Shown: one piece after another, positions 55,088-63,780 of the stretch
How the letters are laid out: every line of letters begins with the position of its first letter
Numbering within the stretch: the stretch's first letter is position 1
NCBI GenBank assembly: GCA_030431715.1
Contig: JAUIIO010000012.1
Span: 1 to 64,000 of the forward strand
From: a bacterium
Lineage (GTDB): Bacteria > Bdellovibrionota_C > UBA2361 > RFPC01
DNA length: 64,000 bases
Direction: 5' to 3'
Notes under the pieces: generated by a model
Database searches by the model: none
The model's input: only the letters and a program-made list of their open reading frames with translations
Told to the model about the DNA's origin: nothing
Translations under genes and position numbers: made by a program

Positions 55088-57253
55088 TTAGTGAGCTTGA
55101 TTAAAATGGTGCATCTCCATGATAAAACGCGATGGGCCAGAGTTAACTACATTCTTATCAACCTTTGAAGGCGCAGAGCAGACATACAGTTCTTTTTCGG
55201 CCCTTGTCATGATTACATATTGAAGGTTTCGCTCTTCTTCAATTGCCTTCGTGGTTTCTTCTGGTATGGGGCTTTCAAGAGCATAAATACTCGGAATAAT
55301 CCCTTCACTACAATTTGCGTGAATAACGAGCTCGAACTCGGTACCCTTCGATGCATGTCCAGTCATATATGATAGCGCTGGAATCCCCTTCTCACGGGGC
55401 ATGTTTTGTATAGACAGGAGGTACTCATCATATCCCAGAAATGTCTCAAATGTTAGGACTCTATTTTTTTTCTTCTTACGTTCCCATGAAACAATATGTC
55501 GGTATATGAGCTGCATCTGAAAAAGCTTTAAGTGATGCTGAGAATCTAAGGATGTCCAGTCCTTTCTCGTCGCTATTTCAGGGTACAACTCTCTCATTGC
55601 ATCTTTAGCAATTCGAGCTATTGTATCTTTACTTTCAGCCCTTATCAGAGGATCGGCTCTGTGGTGAAATTTTCTAACCATTTCACTCAACGCGGCTGCT
55701 TTTTCTTGACCATCTTTGGAAAGCCTGCTGCTTAATTCCCCAGTTAGGATCTCCCAATAGGAGATTCCCTGATCTCTATAGTTATGAACAAGATCTTGGT
55801 CGCTTTTTGATAGGGAGAATCGAGAAGAACGTAGAAGGTTAAAGAAAGCGAAGTGAGCTTTCGAGGGCTCGTGTATAGCATCAAAGAGGCTATACGAATT
55901 TAGCATCACTTCACTCATTCTTTTGTCCTTACTTGTATAATCAATAAAAGGAAGTTCTTGCTCTTCGAGTGCAGCTTTGATGGGGTCTTGCTCAGAACCG
56001 TTTCTTACAATTATTGCGATTTTATCGAGAGGATAGCCACAAGATGCACACTTTTCAGCAATCCACACTGCCTGCTCGTGCTCACTCTCAAATCTGAGTA
56101 TTTCAGGGTCTTTACCGCCGGGGGTGGCGGCCACTACTTTTCGTGGCTTTCGTCTTGTTTGCCATGATATGAGATTGTTCGCTTTCTCAACTATTGAGGC
56201 TGTAGACCTGTAGTTTGTGACAAGGTTAATAACGTTCGTGTCCTCCCAATCCTTTTCGAATGTATCAAAGATCTGTGCATCTCCACCTCGAAAGGCATAA
56301 ATAGCCTGATCGGGATCGCCTACCACGCAAAGATTTTTATGCACCGCTGCTAGAAGTGAAACAATTACATACTGCGCTTTGTTTGTATCTTGGAACTCGT
56401 CAACATTCACATAGTCGAACCTATCTTGCTCTAACTTGAGAATCTCCGGTACACTGGTAAGAATTTGGTGGGCTTTAAGGATTAAGTCATCAACATCAAT
56501 AGCAGCCCCACTATTGAGATTGTCCTGATAATTTTTGTATCCTGTGTAACCTGCATAAGGATTTTTGGGAGGAAGTCCGTAATAGTTCTCCTCAAGATGC
56601 CTGCGTTCAACATCGACATACTTTTCGTAAACTTGCTCAGGAGTTAGCAGTTCGTTTTTCCACCTACCTATGCGTGACGCGAGTTCTCTTTCAGGTTTCT
56701 TACCAAATCCCTCTACTTCCCCAGGAGTCATACTCTCAAGAGCGTGCGTGATGAGACTCTTTTGGTACTTGCTTCTAACGATCTTGGGTCTAGTATCATA
56801 TCCAAGAACATGTGAGTGACGATCCAGTATCTTTCCGCAGAGAGAATGAAATGTGGAGAACGTTGGAACCTGAGAAATCTCAGGTTTCACTATCGCCTTA
56901 TATCGATTCCTCATCTCATTGGCAGCGTTATTGGTGAAGGTTAAACAACATATTCTAGGCGGCTGTACACGATGTACCGTAATTTTATTGATAACATCAG
57001 AAATTACTGTTTTTGTTTTTCCAGTGCCCGGCCCAGCTGTAACCTTCTTTGGCCCATATACAATATCCACCACTTGTTGTTGTTCAGGGTTGAGTTTGGT
57101 TGATTCATTCCTCTCTCTCACCGCATCGAGTGATTTCTGCGGATAGTGATTGCGCCTAACAATATCAGGATCAAATCCAAAATCGCCTTGTACCTCCGTA
57201 CGTGGTTGATGAGTGGCATTTGAGGCACTGTTTAAAGGAGTATTTTCCAGCAT
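55088..57253 (-). CDS. UvrD/PcrA/Rep-like SF1A DNA helicase
   Basis: The 721-residue protein has all SF1A motifs: TAGPGTGKTKT (Walker A, about 71-81), LTFTNNAANEM (Ia), DEFQDTN (II), GDPDQAIYAFRG (III), TNYRS (IV), TGHASKGTEFE (V) and YVIMTRAEKELYV (VI). It unwinds DNA 3' to 5' and may act in repair or replication restart. It differs from standard UvrD in the N-terminal ~50-residue polar extension and the lack of a Tudor-like C-terminal end, so I do not give a gene name. Convergent with the 102-residue gene, with a 36-bp gap. Confidence 0.9.
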   Translation of the reverse strand: MLENTPLNSASNATHQPRTEVQGDFGFDPDIVRRNHYPQKSLDAVRERNESTKLNPEQQQVVDIVYGPKKVTAGPGTGKTKTVISDVINKITVHRVQPPRICCLTFTNNAANEMRNRYKAIVKPEISQVPTFSTFHSLCGKILDRHSHVLGYDTRPKIVRSKYQKSLITHALESMTPGEVEGFGKKPERELASRIGRWKNELLTPEQVYEKYVDVERRHLEENYYGLPPKNPYAGYTGYKNYQDNLNSGAAIDVDDLILKAHQILTSVPEILKLEQDRFDYVNVDEFQDTNKAQYVIVSLLAAVHKNLCVVGDPDQAIYAFRGGDAQIFDTFEKDWEDTNVINLVTNYRSTASIVEKANNLISWQTRRKPRKVVAATPGGKDPEILRFESEHEQAVWIAEKCASCGYPLDKIAIIVRNGSEQDPIKAALEEQELPFIDYTSKDKRMSEVMLNSYSLFDAIHEPSKAHFAFFNLLRSSRFSLSKSDQDLVHNYRDQGISYWEILTGELSSRLSKDGQEKAAALSEMVRKFHHRADPLIRAESKDTIARIAKDAMRELYPEIATRKDWTSLDSQHHLKLFQMQLIYRHIVSWERKKKKNRVLTFETFLGYDEYLLSIQNMPREKGIPALSYMTGHASKGTEFELVIHANCSEGIIPSIYALESPIPEETTKAIEEERNLQYVIMTRAEKELYVCSAPSKVDKNVVNSGPSRFIMEMHHFNQAH

Positions 57254-57391
57254 AACCCCCTAAATGTAACAGGGTTCTAGCCTCTAATAAAGTTCACATA
57301 CTACTGTAAAACATGGCTTTTTTAGTCTGTGAGATTGAATATTGAGGGATGGATGACTATCTAAGATAGAGATAGAAATGGAGTGTAATAT

Positions 57392-58075
57392 ATGTTTTTT
57401 GACCCAAAGTACTTCTTATTCGTTGGACCAGCCATTCTGCTCGCCATATGGGCGCAGATGAAGGTTAAGGGCGCATATCATAGTGCCAGTAAGTACCAGC
57501 CACGTTCAGGGCTCTCAGGCCGTGAGGTGGCGTATAAGATACTTTCAATATTCGGTATGCAGGATAAGGTCACGATTGAGCCGGTGAAGGGCTTTATGGG
57601 AGACCACTATGACCCACGCTCAAAGACTTTGAGATTAAGCCCTGATGTCTATAACGGTCGATCGCTTGCCGCTCTAGGGATAGCTGCTCACGAGGTGGGC
57701 CACGCCATTCAGGATGCAAGCTCTTACGCGCCACTTACGCTAAGAAATGCTGTAGTGCCACTGGCCTCATTTGGTAGTAGTGCTTCGTGGTTTCTTATCT
57801 TTGGTGGGTTCCTTCTTCAAAGCTTGGGCCTAATAACTCTAGGTATTGTTGCGTTTTCTCTGACTGTAATTTTTCAGCTCATTAACCTCCCGGTAGAATA
57901 CGACGCAAGTTCAAGGGCGATGCTAGTCCTGACTGAAGAGGGGTATATTACTCAGGAAGAAGCTCCAGTAGTTAAGAATGTGCTTAGCGCTGCGGCCCTG
58001 ACATACGTTGCGGCTACGGTGTCTTCGGTATTGACCCTTTTATACTACCTTTCATTTCTTGGAAACAGGGACTAG
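57392..58075 (+). CDS. Zinc metallopeptidase, YugP family (PF04298-like)
   Basis: The 227-residue protein has the HExxH motif in AAHEVGHAIQD (about residues 109-119). An N-terminal membrane segment (YFLFVGPAILLAIWAQ), two to three more hydrophobic segments (~129-170 and ~200-222) and LPVEYDASSRAM (the third zinc ligand region) fit the YugP family. These are integral membrane peptidases of unknown substrate found in many bacteria. The ATG is preceded by GGAG. A family A repeat follows the gene. Confidence 0.88.
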   Translation: MFFDPKYFLFVGPAILLAIWAQMKVKGAYHSASKYQPRSGLSGREVAYKILSIFGMQDKVTIEPVKGFMGDHYDPRSKTLRLSPDVYNGRSLAALGIAAHEVGHAIQDASSYAPLTLRNAVVPLASFGSSASWFLIFGGFLLQSLGLITLGIVAFSLTVIFQLINLPVEYDASSRAMLVLTEEGYITQEEAPVVKNVLSAAALTYVAATVSSVLTLLYYLSFLGNRD

Positions 58076-58101
58076 CGCAGTGTAAGTATTAGATCCTCAT
58101 A

Positions 58102-58245
58102 TCCCCTCTGTGTTCTCTGTGTTCTCTGTGTTCTCTGTGAGCTCTGTGTTTTTTTGTTTTCTATGGCACTATCGCTAATATAGCGTGGCCAATTTTTTAC
58201 TAAACACAGAGTTCACAGAGACGCTTCGCTTCACAGAGGGGGAGG
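58102..58245. repeat. Family A repeat A4
   Basis: The left arm has four tandem CTCTGTG-type units (58104-58149), more than the other copies. The right arm 58202-58245 has AAACACAGAGTTCACAGAGA, then CGCTTCGCTTCACAGAGGG. The core TTTTCTATGGCACTATCGC matches A1 and A3. It lies between the YugP and HhH genes. Confidence 0.8.
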
Positions 58246-58262
58246 GTAGGAGCAGGAGTATG
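58243..58262. repeat. Family C-like fragment C4 adjoining A4
   Basis: GGGAGGGTAGGAGCAGGAGT resembles one arm of family C. It directly abuts the right arm of A4, a nesting of repeat families like the one seen near 38.1 kb. Confidence 0.35.
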
Positions 58263-58333
58263 TAGCTAATTTTTGATCACAAATTATGACGAGATGATAG
58301 CAACTTTTTCTATCTATTATCGAACAGTGAGGT

Positions 58334-58702
58334 ATGAATACTCATACTTCCTCCTATTTCATATTAAGTATTTTTCTTCTGCTGCTTTCTTATGTGGATA
58401 CGGTGACGCTTCCGACAACCTCCCCTTCTCTGCCGACGGATATACATGACTTTCAATCTCGATATGCTCTCGGACTGCCCCTCTCGTATCAGGAGATGGA
58501 CCTCATAGATCTAGAGTCTATTGATGGCATAGGAAAAGAAACGGCGTGGTACCTGTATATGTATCAGCTTGAGGTGCTCAATGCCTCATGTGAATTCGCG
58601 GAAGATGAACGGTGGCGCGGATTTCAAATTATTCCGGGGATCGGTCGTAAGAGTGCGCAAAAAATTTCAGAAAAAATCTCACTACAAAACTATGATTGTT
58701 GA
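58334..58702 (+). CDS. ComEA-like helix-hairpin-helix protein with N-terminal signal segment
   Basis: The 122-residue protein has a hydrophobic N-terminus (YFILSIFLLLLSYV) that suggests export or membrane anchoring. Two helix-hairpin-helix units follow: IDGIGKETAWYLYMY (~residues 65-79) and IPGIGRKSAQKISEKI (~100-115), both with the GIG turn that binds the DNA backbone. In ComEA this binds incoming DNA during competence; similar short proteins exist in T2SK-like systems. No other competence gene is present here. It is convergent with tsaE and overlaps it by 13 bp. Confidence 0.7.
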   Translation: MNTHTSSYFILSIFLLLLSYVDTVTLPTTSPSLPTDIHDFQSRYALGLPLSYQEMDLIDLESIDGIGKETAWYLYMYQLEVLNASCEFAEDERWRGFQIIPGIGRKSAQKISEKISLQNYDC

Positions 58703-59121
58703 CGAGAAGTAAGCTCTATCTTTCGCTCACTCATGGTCTCAATCGAAAATTGAAGCTCAAGATCAGAATACTTCGAAAGTGCAGGTATTCTCTGTGCCCA
58801 TTCTATGAGAGTGCAGTAATATTCCTCGCACTGAAGAATGTCAGAGAGATAGTCAGAGTCTCCGTCCTGAAAGCGATAAAGATCGATATGTCTGACTTGC
58901 TTGCCATCTGAAAGCTCGTAGATATGCTCTACGTTATATGTTGGAGAGGTTACAGCTTCTCTATATCCAAGTTCCTTAAGGAGCAACTTACTAAAAGTTG
59001 TTTTTCCAGCTCCAAGGTCACCGTTTAAGCAGACAATGCTCCCTCGTGTTATGTGAGGTAGCACGGTATCGCGTATAAATGTGGGAAGTGCTTTTTCTGA
59101 TACTATAGTAGAACTACTCAC
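58690..59121 (-). CDS. tsaE: tRNA threonylcarbamoyladenosine biosynthesis ATPase TsaE
   Basis: The 143-residue protein has the P-loop NGDLGAGKTTFSK (residues ~33-45), the TsaE-specific SPTYNV and the HIDLYRF motif, and is of usual size. TsaE supports the TsaB-TsaD complex in making t6A37 of tRNAs that read ANN codons. Its start overlaps the end of the nnr gene by 8 bp, so it is the last gene of the ftsH-cdaA-ybbR-glmM-nnr-tsaE series. Confidence 0.95.
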   Translation of the reverse strand: MSSSTIVSEKALPTFIRDTVLPHITRGSIVCLNGDLGAGKTTFSKLLLKELGYREAVTSPTYNVEHIYELSDGKQVRHIDLYRFQDGDSDYLSDILQCEEYYCTLIEWAQRIPALSKYSDLELQFSIETMSERKIELTSRQQS

Positions 59122-60670
59122 TGGCAGCCTCCCTGATAGAACGAAGAGCTTTAGGGATATAGCGAGCTATGTCAGTAGCCACGAGCGTATCTCCGAGTTC
59201 AGCTACGGCAATGTCCCCCGCAAGACCGTGCACATACACTCCAACAGCAAGAGCATCAGATGGGGAAAGGCCCTGCGCCATAAGTGATGTGATGAGTCCT
59301 GAAAGCACATCGCCGCTACCGGCTGTGGCCATTGCAGAATTTCCGGTTGGATTAATAAACCGGAACTCTTTTGTTGCAACAATGCTCCCTGCGCCCTTAA
59401 GAAGTACAGGACATCCAAATTTCCCCTCTAGCCGCTTTGCAGCATCGAAGCGATCGTCGGCTATATCACTACTAGAACACTGAAGTAAGCGTGCAGCCTC
59501 ACCGGGGTGTGGGGTTAATACGCAGTGCTCAGCGGAGAGATTTGTAAGTAGTTCAGGGAATAGTGAGTCTGCATCAAGTGTCAGTTTTAGAGAGCTCTTC
59601 TGTATGGACTCTAACAGCTTCTTCACGAAGGCTTTTGTACTGTTATCTCGACCCAAGCCAGGACCAAGAGTAATGGCTGTCGCAGTATTAAATAGAGGAA
59701 GTATTTGCTCGAGGCTTTCAGAATCAAAGTATCCATCTTTACAATGTATAAACTTCCACATCACCTCAGGAAGCTCAGAAAGGTGCGCGCTGAGCTCTGT
59801 AGGAGTTACTACTGTTACCTTTCCACATCCCCCGTAAAGTGCGGCTCTGGCTGCAAGTACGGGAGCTCCCGGCATGTCTCTGGAGCCGCCAATTATGAGT
59901 ACATGACCAAAGTCCCCCTTATGTCCGCCGGGAGCGCGTGCTGGAAGCTTTGAATTGATGTATTTAGAGCTGGGGCTTGTAAATTCACTCATCTCAGATG
60001 GCACAATGCCAATCGGTATGGTTACAACTTCGCCACATACATTTATGGCTGGTGCCTGAGTAAGTCCTCGTTTCTTAAATTCAATGGTCAGGGTGCGGTC
60101 AGCCACAAGCGTACCGTCGTAAACTTCGCCTGTTGTTGGATCTACTCCTGTTGGTACATCTATAGCAATAATCTTGTCCTTTGAATTGCTCACTGACTTT
60201 ACAAAAGATAGCAGGTCGTAGACATTCTTGCGCAAAGCGCCTTTCTGGCCTGTACCAAGGAGAGCGTCGAGGATAACGAGTGGTTCATCTTTCGTCCTGA
60301 GATTCGTATCCCGGAGATTGTTGGAGTCAAGTATTCGACCTCCAAGAGTTTCGAAGCGTTCTCTATTGATCTTTTGATCGGTTGAGGGCGAATTTGTAGC
60401 TAGTTCAACTACTAATACAGCCTTCTCTTTCTCTTTTAGCTTTCGCGCGATAACAAAGCCATCACCACCGTTATTGCCCGGTCCGCAAAGGATAAGATAC
60501 TGAGATTCAGAATACGTTCTTAGGAGATAGTCAGCGCAGCCTGTACCAGCTGTTTCCATGAGAGATAAGCTGGTTATGCCCTGAGTCTCGATCGTGTACC
60601 GATCGTATCCAGTCATCTCTTCGCCGCTTGGGAGCAGCTCAAACAGTTCCGATCTCTTTTTCAATGACAT
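59114..60670 (-). CDS. nnr: Bifunctional NAD(P)H-hydrate epimerase/ADP-dependent dehydratase
   Basis: This encodes 518 residues. The N-terminal epimerase half (~1-215) has GPGNNGGDGFVIAR. The C-terminal ribokinase-like dehydratase half (~235-510) has GHKGDFGHVLIIGGS, LTPHPGEAARLL and GNSAMATAGSGDVLSGLI. It repairs damaged NADHX/NADPHX to NAD(P)H. The ATG at 60670 lies inside the glmM 3' end (32-bp overlap) and is preceded by AGGT; the later ATG (60616) would cut the conserved 'SGEEM...DRYTIE' region short. Reads as part of the glmM operon. Confidence 0.93.
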   Translation of the reverse strand: MSLKKRSELFELLPSGEEMTGYDRYTIETQGITSLSLMETAGTGCADYLLRTYSESQYLILCGPGNNGGDGFVIARKLKEKEKAVLVVELATNSPSTDQKINRERFETLGGRILDSNNLRDTNLRTKDEPLVILDALLGTGQKGALRKNVYDLLSFVKSVSNSKDKIIAIDVPTGVDPTTGEVYDGTLVADRTLTIEFKKRGLTQAPAINVCGEVVTIPIGIVPSEMSEFTSPSSKYINSKLPARAPGGHKGDFGHVLIIGGSRDMPGAPVLAARAALYGGCGKVTVVTPTELSAHLSELPEVMWKFIHCKDGYFDSESLEQILPLFNTATAITLGPGLGRDNSTKAFVKKLLESIQKSSLKLTLDADSLFPELLTNLSAEHCVLTPHPGEAARLLQCSSSDIADDRFDAAKRLEGKFGCPVLLKGAGSIVATKEFRFINPTGNSAMATAGSGDVLSGLITSLMAQGLSPSDALAVGVYVHGLAGDIAVAELGDTLVATDIARYIPKALRSIREAASE

Positions 60671-62003
60671 CTGCTACCTGGGTGGCATATTTTTCACATA
60701 GATCGTCATCAATGCACTCAACCATAACTCGTGCTTTATTCTCTGTACCGGAATATCTCACAAGTATTCTCCCGTTATCTTTGAGCTCACCTTCGATGTT
60801 TGTGATTTTCTCAGTGACTTCAGGGAGAGTTGAAAGTTCAGGTTTGTGTCGCACGTCGATATTGATAAGCTTTTGAGGAAATCGAATAAAGTCGGCGCTT
60901 AGCTCTGAAAGGCTCTTTTTTGTTGCTTGCATAACCTCAAGTATTTTAAGAGCGGTGAGAGTGCCATCGCCGGTATCGGAAACGTCTGTGAATATAGTAT
61001 GCCCTGATTGTTCTCCTCCTAGGCTTGCTCCCTGCTCCTTCATGAGACCGAGTACATAACGATCTCCAACTTGAGATCTGAATACTTTTATATCGTGTTT
61101 TTCTAAGGTTTTTTCGAGGCCAAGGTTTGACATCACGGTAGCAACAACAACATTGTTCGCCAGTGTGCCCTTCTCTTTCATATATGTTGCGCAAATCGCA
61201 AGTACAATATCGCCATCAAGCACGTTCCCCTTCTCATCAACAAAAATAGCACGGTCTGCATCGCCATCGAGGGCTATACCGATATCGAGGTTTTGCTCGA
61301 GAACAAGCTTTCTTACAACCTCTGGATAAAGGCTACCAAAACCAGCATTGATATTTCGTCCACTCGGGCTTGCGCCACGAGTAACCACTTCAGCCCCAAG
61401 TTCCGTACAGGTTTGAGGGGCTAGGTGGTAAGCGGCTCCGTTGGCACAGTCAAATCCTATGCGTACTCCTTCAAGCGTAATGTTTCGTGGGAAGTTTTCC
61501 TTGAGAAATACGGTGTATCTCCCCAGAGCGTCATCAATCCTTGTAGCCTTACCGATATTTGTTGGCGCGGCCTCAAGCCCATCGAGTTTTCCGGGCGCAA
61601 GAAGTGACTCTATTTCGAGCTCCTCTTCATCCGGGAGTTTTTTCCCATCTGCGGCGAAGATCTTTATGCCGTTATCCTCATATGGATTATGAGAAGCCGA
61701 GATCATAATCCCAGCATCGGCACGCATGCTTTTCGTCAGGTAAGCGATTCCTGGTGTTGGTAGAGGCCCTACGAGAAGCACGTCAGCTCCCATAGAGGTG
61801 ATACCAGAGGCAAGCGCCGTTTCAATCATATAACCAGATAGACGGGTATCTTTTCCAATCAGAATCTTATGCTGACCTTTTTGCTTGAGGAATACATGAG
61901 CAATCGCTTTTCCAAGTAACACCAGCGTTACAGGATCAAGAGGATGAATTCCTGCTACGCCGCGAATACCATCGGTACCAAAATATTTTCTACGATCTTC
62001 CAT
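60639..62003 (-). CDS. glmM: Phosphoglucosamine mutase GlmM
   Basis: The 454-residue protein has FGTDGIRGVAG at the N-terminus, the catalytic phosphoserine in ISASHNPYEDNGIK (about residue 101), the metal loop DGDADRA and the phosphate-binding RYSGTENKARV. It converts glucosamine-6-P to glucosamine-1-P on the route to UDP-GlcNAc, peptidoglycan and LPS. TAGGTGG is 8 bases before the ATG. GlmM is known to contact CdaA in Firmicutes, and the same gene order here supports a link between c-di-AMP and wall synthesis. UDP-GlcNAc is also the likely donor for a GT41 enzyme. Confidence 0.97.
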   Translation of the reverse strand: MEDRRKYFGTDGIRGVAGIHPLDPVTLVLLGKAIAHVFLKQKGQHKILIGKDTRLSGYMIETALASGITSMGADVLLVGPLPTPGIAYLTKSMRADAGIMISASHNPYEDNGIKIFAADGKKLPDEEELEIESLLAPGKLDGLEAAPTNIGKATRIDDALGRYTVFLKENFPRNITLEGVRIGFDCANGAAYHLAPQTCTELGAEVVTRGASPSGRNINAGFGSLYPEVVRKLVLEQNLDIGIALDGDADRAIFVDEKGNVLDGDIVLAICATYMKEKGTLANNVVVATVMSNLGLEKTLEKHDIKVFRSQVGDRYVLGLMKEQGASLGGEQSGHTIFTDVSDTGDGTLTALKILEVMQATKKSLSELSADFIRFPQKLINIDVRHKPELSTLPEVTEKITNIEGELKDNGRILVRYSGTENKARVMVECIDDDLCEKYATQVADVIEKEIGTV

Positions 62004-62017
62004 ATTATTACCACCTA

Positions 62018-62914
62018 CTACAGATTACGTTTTTTTAAGGTTACTTTTGAAGGCTTAATTGAGACAATTTTGGCTTGATTTCCAGTATCTATTTGTACGA
62101 GTCGCGGACCTGCTGCGCTTGATTCCGTGATATCTATAAAAGGCACAACATTATCCGCACTAAAATTTTTGAGAATATGCAATGGACCTGTTACCTGAAC
62201 AGTGACCTTTGTGGGAGCAACAAGATATTGTTCACTGAGCTCTCCTCTAATTTGTACTGGAACGTCCTTAAAGGTACGCTCTGTCTGTTGCTGCTTCACT
62301 TTTACTGAAAGAGTAATTTTATCTGTCTTAGACTTAACAAATCTCCCTTGGAGTCGTAGTGGAAGGACTTTTTCCGTATCTCCATGAAGGGTTCTTAAAT
62401 CAAGAGGAGCTGTTTCAACTGTTTTAAGGCCCGAAAGCTCTGTAGATGCTCCATTAAGAACAACCTCTGATGGCGTAAGAGAGATCTTATCAATCGAGAA
62501 TCCTTCCCCCGGATCTCCGATCCTTGGTACTACAACTTGAACACGCTTCTCGACAAGATCGTCTAGGATATATTCAATTTCGGAAGGCTCAATGTTGAGA
62601 ACTTCAACTCCTTTTGGGAGGTCGATGGCATTTTCCTGAAGAGTTACGAGGTATCTATTGCCAATCTCCTCAGGGACGTGAACGAGAAATGACGGCGGGG
62701 ATTGTGCAATCTCTGAGAGGAGGTGCGACGGAGCCCTTAACGTAATACGTGCTTGGCTTACGTTTGGAAGAAGTACAACTTTATGAACTGGGATATTTCT
62801 TAGCTCCACAGGAACGACGAGCGTGATGAGGCCAGTGTTCGTTTGGCTATGCACAAAGTACGATATGAGAATTGCGATAAGAATTGACCAGATCTTTAGA
62901 CTGAGATTTTTCAT
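62018..62914 (-). CDS. YbbR-domain protein (CdaR-like)
   Basis: The 298-residue protein has an N-terminal signal-anchor (LKIWSILIAILISYFVHSQ), so the rest should be periplasmic. Three YbbR-like repeats of about 80-90 residues follow (one begins PVELRNIPVHK, another VQVVVPRIGDPGEGFSID, a third PVQIRGELSEQYLVAPTKVT). In Firmicutes the YbbR protein CdaR controls the cyclase CdaA. Here its ATG overlaps the cdaA stop codon by 4 bp, so they are translated together. Confidence 0.9.
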   Translation of the reverse strand: MKNLSLKIWSILIAILISYFVHSQTNTGLITLVVPVELRNIPVHKVVLLPNVSQARITLRAPSHLLSEIAQSPPSFLVHVPEEIGNRYLVTLQENAIDLPKGVEVLNIEPSEIEYILDDLVEKRVQVVVPRIGDPGEGFSIDKISLTPSEVVLNGASTELSGLKTVETAPLDLRTLHGDTEKVLPLRLQGRFVKSKTDKITLSVKVKQQQTERTFKDVPVQIRGELSEQYLVAPTKVTVQVTGPLHILKNFSADNVVPFIDITESSAAGPRLVQIDTGNQAKIVSIKPSKVTLKKRNL

Positions 62915-63738
62915 GAGGACGTATCCCCCCCGCTTGGTTTCGATTTCGTGGAGAGTAACCGGTGGAGTGCATCTCTGAGCATTGCTCCATCAAGGTTTCT
63001 TGTAATCCTCCCATCACGTACAAGTGATATAGATCCCGTTTCCTCAGAAAGTACTATCGTTATACTATCACTCACTTCAGATATCCCAAGAGCTGCTCGG
63101 TGCCTTGTGCCTAAATTGGGGTCAAGATCGGGATTGAAACTTAGTGGAAGAACAGCTCCAGCAGCACGCAAACGCTGACCTTCAATGATAACTGCACCAT
63201 CATGAAGAGGCGATTCTTTGACAAAGATACTATAAAGGAGCTTTCGATTAAGGTGAGCATCGAGCACGACGGCTTCCTCGATAAAGTCATCTAGCCCAAC
63301 TTCTCTCTGAAATACTATTAAGCCGCCGAGCTTCTCTTCGGCCATACGCGAACAAACGAGCGTAACATCATCAATGGCTTTGTCGTAGACGGGCTTGCCC
63401 CCTCGACTAAACCACGGTTGAATACCAAATTTCGTTAGACCTCGACGTATCTCATCCTGAAAGACAATAACAACAACTAGTATGATAGAGCTTAAGAAAT
63501 GTCCGAGTATCCAGCCAAGAGTAATGAGACCAAGTGGCCTAGCCAGAAAATAGAGAACGACGATTATCGTGAGCCCACTAAGCATGGGGGCCGCACGCGT
63601 ACCCTTAATAATTAAGAGTCCACGGTATATCAGATAAGATACAATCGTGATGTCAATTATGAGCCGGAGTGTATCCCAAGAGAAGAGGGACTCGGTGATT
63701 GCAAGATTGTCCCACAAAAAACCTAGGTACTCAGACAT
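62911..63738 (-). CDS. cdaA: Membrane diadenylate cyclase CdaA
   Basis: The 275-residue protein has three N-terminal membrane helices (~22-95) followed by a DAC domain with the DGA motif (LHDGAVIIEG, ~180) and the RHR motif (GTRHRAALG, ~210), both needed to join two ATP into cyclic di-AMP. c-di-AMP controls osmolyte transport and wall synthesis in many bacteria. Between the membrane part and the catalytic core is a short coiled segment. It starts 42 bp after the end of ftsH and is followed by the YbbR gene with a 4-bp overlap. Confidence 0.95.
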   Translation of the reverse strand: MSEYLGFLWDNLAITESLFSWDTLRLIIDITIVSYLIYRGLLIIKGTRAAPMLSGLTIIVVLYFLARPLGLITLGWILGHFLSSIILVVVIVFQDEIRRGLTKFGIQPWFSRGGKPVYDKAIDDVTLVCSRMAEEKLGGLIVFQREVGLDDFIEEAVVLDAHLNRKLLYSIFVKESPLHDGAVIIEGQRLRAAGAVLPLSFNPDLDPNLGTRHRAALGISEVSDSITIVLSEETGSISLVRDGRITRNLDGAMLRDALHRLLSTKSKPSGGDTSS

Positions 63739-63780
63739 CTAATAACTCACACAGTATTTGTGCATAAAAGCACTCTTCGA